Shown here piece by piece: positions 60,201 to 64,000 of a stretch of DNA of 64,000 bases (position 1 is its first letter; the number at the start of each line of letters is the position of its first letter). The position numbers and the translations under genes are program-made. The DNA comes from Microbacterium sp. RURRCA19A (GTDB taxonomy: Bacteria; Actinomycetota; Actinomycetes; Actinomycetales; Microbacteriaceae), in contig NZ_FTNQ01000005.1 of assembly GCF_900156455.1 (NCBI RefSeq), positions 123,752-187,751 on the forward strand. Direction: 5' to 3'. A model generated the notes under the pieces. It saw nothing but the letters and a program-made list of their open reading frames with translations, ran no database searches and was not told where the DNA came from.

Positions 60201-60220
60201 TAGATCACATGTATGATCTA
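60201..60220. promoter_or_regulatory. GntR-type operator of the sugar ABC operon
   Basis: TAGATCA-CATGTA-TGATCTA is a 20-bp palindrome with perfect 7-bp arms, 66 bp before the binding-protein start. The TCATACATGT core on the opposite strand is typical of FadR-subfamily sites and resembles the sequence at 55725. Confidence 0.6.
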
Positions 60221-60285
60221 CTATGACTCACTGCCGACCGGCGGGATCCTGTCGTCAACGACGTCGACCAGAAAGGCACGCGACC

Positions 60286-61647
60286 ATGGCGCACCACAAT
60301 CGCACCTTCGCCCGATTCTCCACAACTCTCCTCGCAGCCACAGCATTGGTAGCGGTGGGAGTTCTCGCCGGTTGTTCTGCCGGTGGGAGCGCGAGCGATA
60401 TCAACCCGAAGTATGGCTTTGTCGCGGCCACCCAAGTTCCCGACTCCACGATCACGATCTGGGCCGACGCCACTCGACAGCCCGCTGTCGAGTCATTCGA
60501 GAAGGCTCACCCCGAGGTGAAGGTCAACCTCGTCGTGGATGACGGCTCCGCCGGCGCCTCGGGCACCTTCCAGACCAAGATCGGCCTCGCCGACCAGGCC
60601 GGCTCGGGCTGGCCCGACGTCGTGTTCTCGTCGCAGCAGAATGACGCGGCGTGGGCATCCGTCTCCAACAACGGCGTGCAGGCCTTCGCTGCTCCGCTCA
60701 ACAAGGGCTTCCTGGAGGAATCGTTCCTCAGCGGATTCACCAAGGGCGCGCTCGACCCGGTAACGATCTCTGACACCGTCTACGGCCTGCGCAACGACTT
60801 GGCACCCGTGCTGCTCTGGTACAATAAGGCGTTGCTCGACCAGTTCGGCTACGACGTTCCCAAGACCTGGGAGGACTACCAGGCGCTCAGCGACAAGCTC
60901 GCCGCCGACCACCCCGGCTACATTCTCGGATCGGTCGGCGACTCGTTCGTCGGACCGTATGTCTACTACTGGGCCGGCCAGGCACCGATCTTCCAAGTCG
61001 ACGGCAAGACGTTCCACTCGGACGTGAACGACCCGAACTCCAAGAAGGTCACCGCGCTCATCGACCACATGGTCGCGAACGGAACGCTCGTTCAGGACAG
61101 CCTGTTCAGCGCACCCTTCGTCGCCGAGTCGTCGAAGCTCGTCGCGATCCCCGGTGCGGCATGGTACGCCGGAGCGCTCTTCCAGAACCCGGACAGCATC
61201 AACGCGACCGCCGGTCAGTGGGGCGCAGCTGCACCGCTGACCTGGAAGGGTGAGGATTCCGTCACCGGCAACATCGGTGGTGGAGTGTGGTACGCCTCGA
61301 GTCACTCGACGAACCTCGATGCGGTGAAGACCTTCCTGGAGTACATCGTCTCCGACCCGAGCACCGCGGGCACGGGAGGCCTCCCCGCCTACGACGCTGC
61401 TGCGCAGACGTGGCTGACCGATCAGGCTTCGAGCGGTTTCTTCGCCGGCGACTTCAAGAGCGCTGTCAACACCGCGGCATCCACAGTGTGGAGCGGTTGG
61501 GGCTTCCCCAACTTCAGCCCGGAGACCGCATACGCCAAGGTCGTCGTCCCTGCCCTCGCCGCAGGCAAGACGATCGCGGATGTCGCCGACGAGTGGCAGA
61601 AGGAGATGGAGAACGAAGCGACGGTCGTCGGTTACACCGTCGGCTAG
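60286..61647 (+). CDS. Sugar ABC transporter substrate-binding lipoprotein (family 1)
   Basis: 453-aa extracellular lipoprotein with a signal peptide and lipobox VLAGCSAG at about residues 25-29. The body opens STITIWADATRQPAVESFEKAHPEVKVN (abridged), with LLWYNKALLDQFGYDVPKTWEDY at about 180 and AWYAGALFQNP. I chose the ATG at 60286, 21 codons inside the longest frame, because the signal peptide starts there. It begins an operon with two permeases and an L-rhamnose mutarotase, so rhamnose or a rhamnose-containing oligosaccharide is the likely ligand. Confidence 0.9.
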   Translation: MAHHNRTFARFSTTLLAATALVAVGVLAGCSAGGSASDINPKYGFVAATQVPDSTITIWADATRQPAVESFEKAHPEVKVNLVVDDGSAGASGTFQTKIGLADQAGSGWPDVVFSSQQNDAAWASVSNNGVQAFAAPLNKGFLEESFLSGFTKGALDPVTISDTVYGLRNDLAPVLLWYNKALLDQFGYDVPKTWEDYQALSDKLAADHPGYILGSVGDSFVGPYVYYWAGQAPIFQVDGKTFHSDVNDPNSKKVTALIDHMVANGTLVQDSLFSAPFVAESSKLVAIPGAAWYAGALFQNPDSINATAGQWGAAAPLTWKGEDSVTGNIGGGVWYASSHSTNLDAVKTFLEYIVSDPSTAGTGGLPAYDAAAQTWLTDQASSGFFAGDFKSAVNTAASTVWSGWGFPNFSPETAYAKVVVPALAAGKTIADVADEWQKEMENEATVVGYTVG

Positions 61648-61692
61648 CTCGCCTTCCACCCATCCCATCAACTCGAAAGAGATAATCACACT

Positions 61693-62622
61693 GTGAGTAC
61701 CACCCGGACCGCTGCCAGCCCTCTCCCGGGCAGGCAGCGGTCCGGCGCCACTAAGGCGCCGGACCGTTCGCAAGCCCGCATGGGAGTAGCCTTCTCCAGC
61801 GGGTACACGCTCTTCCTCGTCGTGTTCGGCGTCGGACCTGCGCTCTACGCCATCTACCTCGCGTTCACGAAGAACGGCACGTTCGTGGGCGTCGATAACT
61901 TCGTGCGCATCTTCAACGACTTCCGCTTCCTGCCGGCGGTAGGCCACGTCGCGCTCTACGTGGTGGTGTGGCTCATCATGCTCATCCTCCTGGTAGTGCT
62001 GCTGGCCCTCATCGTGCACGGGATCAGGGCGCGCTGGGCCTCGACGAGCGCGCGGTTCCTGTTCTACATACCCGGCGCCCTTGCGGGCGCCTCGAGCGTC
62101 ATGCTCTGGCTTTTCGTACTCGATCCCACCGTGAGCCCGGTCTCGTTCCTCCTGCACGCTTTCGGATTCGAGTCGTTCGTGCAAGTGGTGCAGGTCGACC
62201 AGTTGCCCGTGGTGCTCGCCATCATCGCGTTCTGGACGGGCGCGGGCGGCTGGATCGTCATCATGTATGGCGCCCTCAATAACATCGACGTCGAGGTGAT
62301 GGAGGCCGCCCGCATCGACGGCGCCGGCCACATCACGACGGCCTGGTACATCCAGATCCCGCTCCTTCGTAAGTGGATCTCGTACATGGTGATCCTGTCG
62401 CTCGCGGCGGGCACCCAACTCTTCGTCGAGCCCAAGGTGCTCTCCCAAGCCAGCAAGGGAGTAGTCCCGCAGGACTACTCGCTCAATCAACTCGCGTTCC
62501 TCTACGCGTTCAAGCAGAACGACTTCAACGGCTCGGCCGCGATCAGCCTCGTGCTGCTCGTCGTCGCGCTCGGACTCAGCGCGTTCTTCGTCTTCAGGGG
62601 TGGTCTTTTTGAGCGCGATTAG
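61693..62622 (+). CDS. Sugar ABC transporter permease (MalF type)
   Basis: 309-aa permease with six main helices and EAA loop MEAARIDGAGHITTAWYIQIP. The first 30 residues from the GTG at 61693 are polar and their DNA folds into strong alternative hairpins (61704-61766), so the true start could be the ATG at 61780. It ends 14 to 23 nt inside the next gene. No ATPase is linked, implying a shared ATPase elsewhere. Confidence 0.88.
   Translation: MSTTRTAASPLPGRQRSGATKAPDRSQARMGVAFSSGYTLFLVVFGVGPALYAIYLAFTKNGTFVGVDNFVRIFNDFRFLPAVGHVALYVVVWLIMLILLVVLLALIVHGIRARWASTSARFLFYIPGALAGASSVMLWLFVLDPTVSPVSFLLHAFGFESFVQVVQVDQLPVVLAIIAFWTGAGGWIVIMYGALNNIDVEVMEAARIDGAGHITTAWYIQIPLLRKWISYMVILSLAAGTQLFVEPKVLSQASKGVVPQDYSLNQLAFLYAFKQNDFNGSAAISLVLLVVALGLSAFFVFRGGLFERD
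61704..61766 (+). promoter_or_regulatory. Mutually exclusive stem-loops after the binding-protein gene
   Basis: Stem A pairs CCGGACCGCTGCC (61704-61716) with GGCAGCGGTCCGG (61733-61745). Stem B pairs CGGTCCGGCGCC (61738-61749) with GGCGCCGGACCG (61755-61766). Both are perfect, and they share 61738-61745, so only one can form at a time. The location matches the hairpins following the other two binding-protein genes. Confidence 0.6.
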
Positions 62623-63529
62623 TATCAACAGCAACGAGCCGAGAACCGCGGTCCACTCAGTGAGCCCGGGCGCATGGGTCGGCCGCGTGCTCGTTGTGCT
62701 CGTGATCATGGGGTTCGTCGCGTTCTTCATCGTGCCGATCCTGTGGCTGCTGCTCGCGCCGACAAAGGATGGTCGGGCGCTGCTGTTGGGCAATCCCTTC
62801 TCCTTCGGGGGCTTCGACACCCTCGCTGAGAACTTCCACTCCCTCGTCGCCTATCAGAGCGGCATCATCTGGGTGTGGCTCGGCAACTCGGCGTTCTACT
62901 CGCTCGCCGCGCTCGTCATCACCCTCGTGATCAGCATTCCGGCCGGCTATGCCCTCGCCCTGACAGAGTTCCGCGGGCGTCGCCTGCTGCTCGCCGTCAC
63001 GCTCATTGTGATGCTCCTGCCCAACACCGCGCTTGTGCTGCCGATCTTCCTCGAGCTGAGCGCTGCGCACCTTATCGGGTCGCCGTTCTCAGTGATCCTG
63101 CCGTTCTCCTTCTTCCCGTTCGGTGTCTACCTGACCTACATCTACTTCTCCACGACGGTCTCGCGCGACTTGCTCGACGCCGCGCGCATCGACGGCTCGG
63201 GCGAGTTCAGGGTGTTCGCACAGATCGCGATGCCCTTGGCCACACCGGTCATCGCCCTCGTGGGCTTCTTCTCCTTCACGGCGAACTGGAACAACTACTT
63301 CCTCCCGTTCGTGATGGTGCCCGGCGCGAAGGCCCCGATCCAGGTCGGCCTGGCCGAGCTCCTCGCCAACGTGCCGCAGTTCAACCCGACAAACGCGAGC
63401 TCGACCACGATCGAGCTGCCGGTTCTTGCCCTCGCGACCCTGATCGCCGTCGCACCCGTGCTCATCATCTTCCTGTTCTCGCAGCGGTTCCTCGTCACGG
63501 GGATGACCGCGGGTGGCACCAAGGGATGA
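62609..63529 (+). CDS. Sugar ABC transporter permease (MalG type)
   Basis: 306 aa from a TTG at 62609, preceded by GGGGTGG; a GTG at 62600 is the alternative start. It has six helices, the EAA loop LDAARIDGSGEFRVFAQIAMP and a C-terminus FLVTGMTAGGTKG typical of MalG-type subunits. It overlaps the MalF-type gene, and its stop overlaps the mutarotase start (ATGA). Confidence 0.88.
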   Translation: MSAISINSNEPRTAVHSVSPGAWVGRVLVVLVIMGFVAFFIVPILWLLLAPTKDGRALLLGNPFSFGGFDTLAENFHSLVAYQSGIIWVWLGNSAFYSLAALVITLVISIPAGYALALTEFRGRRLLLAVTLIVMLLPNTALVLPIFLELSAAHLIGSPFSVILPFSFFPFGVYLTYIYFSTTVSRDLLDAARIDGSGEFRVFAQIAMPLATPVIALVGFFSFTANWNNYFLPFVMVPGAKAPIQVGLAELLANVPQFNPTNASSTTIELPVLALATLIAVAPVLIIFLFSQRFLVTGMTAGGTKG

Positions 63530-63852
63530 CCCGCCGGTTCGGGATGATGTGCCGCATGATCCCGCAGAAGCGCGAGGAGTACCTCGCGCTGCATCGGGCC
63601 GTGTGGCCAGGCGTCGAGGCGACAATCACCGCGTGCGGCATCCGCAATTTCACGATCTTCGTGCGGGGTGACGTGCTCGTCGGCTACTTCGAGTACATCG
63701 GCGAAGACTACGAGGCCGACCAGCGCGTGATGGCTGCCGACCCGGTGACGCAGGAATGGTGGGCGCACACAAGCCCGTGCCAAGTGCCCTTCGATGACCT
63801 CGATGACGCACCCGCGTGGCAGGAGCTCGAGGAGGCGTGGCATCTCGACTGA
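63526..63852 (+). CDS. rhaM: L-rhamnose mutarotase family protein
   Basis: 108-aa cytoplasmic ferredoxin-like-fold protein interconverting alpha- and beta-L-rhamnose. Family marks: GMMCRMIPQKREEYLALHRAVWPGV at the start (abridged), GIRNFTIFVRGDVLVGYFEY with the conserved Tyr, and WWAHTSPCQVPF near residue 80. It overlaps the permease stop (ATGA) and closes the operon before an IS element. Members of the family may also act on fucose or related deoxy sugars. Confidence 0.88.
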   Translation: MTRRFGMMCRMIPQKREEYLALHRAVWPGVEATITACGIRNFTIFVRGDVLVGYFEYIGEDYEADQRVMAADPVTQEWWAHTSPCQVPFDDLDDAPAWQELEEAWHLD

Positions 63853-63872
63853 TCTCGGTGCCGTGATCTAGG

Positions 63873-64000
63873 GCGTGTCTGATAAGGGGGGTGCCGTAGC
63901 CAAGGGGAGCCTGCCCCGGTTTCTCGGACGGTTCTTGTGTGTTGATCATGCCGCGGTTGCGGCGGGGATGTGAAGTCGTTCGAACTCCACGGGGCTGAGG
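63873..64000 (-). mobile_element. End of an IS3-family insertion sequence
   Basis: From the right edge the minus strand reads LSPVEFERLHIPAATAA-stop (stop codon 63946-63948), the C-terminal end of an IS3-type OrfB transposase. The DNA between the stop and the mutarotase includes GGGCGTGTCTGATAAG near 63873-63888, which may be the terminal inverted repeat. The rest of the element lies outside the window. Confidence 0.65.

Overview
The window comes from a high-GC actinobacterial chromosome. Leaderless-looking starts, GTGA/ATGA gene overlaps, codon use and protein families point to a Microbacteriaceae member, most likely Microbacterium (inferred from protein style; no rRNA marker is present). 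It is dominated by carbohydrate uptake and breakdown genes, followed by a decayed and rearranged stretch on the right.

Layout. (1) 1-3.5 kb: a truncated CitA/DcuS-type sensor kinase divergent from a C4-dicarboxylate symporter and a CitE-like lyase. (2) 3.6-6.2 kb: small housekeeping or unknown genes (DUF1992, MpaB-like DUF2236, two membrane proteins). (3) 6.3-13.5 kb, minus strand: a tight seven-gene operon that reads as a complete D-apiose/D-apionate catabolic route. Its steps are a candidate sugar dehydrogenase, apionolactonase, apionate oxidoisomerase, 3-oxoisoapionate decarboxylase, L-erythrulose kinase and two isomerases ending at D-erythrose 4-phosphate. A divergent FadR-type GntR regulator shares its promoter, which holds a near-perfect palindrome. 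(4) 14.5-32.7 kb: a TetR-controlled glycan locus. A nine-gene minus-strand operon encodes a peptide/oligosaccharide-type ABC importer, a GH3, a serine esterase, a GH43, a GH78 rhamnosidase and a DUF5060 glycosidase-like protein. The divergent tetR-GH2 pair shares a 39-bp operator-like palindrome. (5) 32.8-37.7 kb: small unknown genes, a flavin monooxygenase, and a LacI/esterase pair. (6) 37.8-49.2 kb: a second sugar ABC importer, a second LacI regulator, a rare sugar-isomerase-like/GH3 fusion enzyme, a hydroxyacid dehydrogenase and a Tat-exported heparinase-II/III-like lyase. (7) 49.5-55 kb: lower-GC, poorly coding sequence with small unknown genes and a decaying ATP-grasp/alpha-E pair with stops and a frameshift. 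(8) 55-64 kb: a GntR regulator, a cell-wall-anchored GH141-like beta-helix enzyme with a perfect 411-bp internal duplication, fragments of other surface proteins, a third sugar ABC importer, an L-rhamnose mutarotase, and the end of an IS3-family element at the right edge.

How the genes fit together. Regions 3, 4 and 8 suggest breakdown of an apiose- and rhamnose-containing plant glycan, such as RG-II-type pectin or apiosylated plant glycosides. On this view imported oligosaccharides are trimmed inside the cell by GH2, GH3, GH43, GH78 and the DUF5060 protein, and released apiose enters the erythrose-phosphate route. The apiose pathway assignment rests on recognising several family members in the right order. 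The link to a specific glycan is inference.

Two structural themes recur. Strong stem-loops lie just after all three substrate-binding-protein genes, and long imperfect inverted repeats fill many intergenic gaps, mostly between convergent genes.
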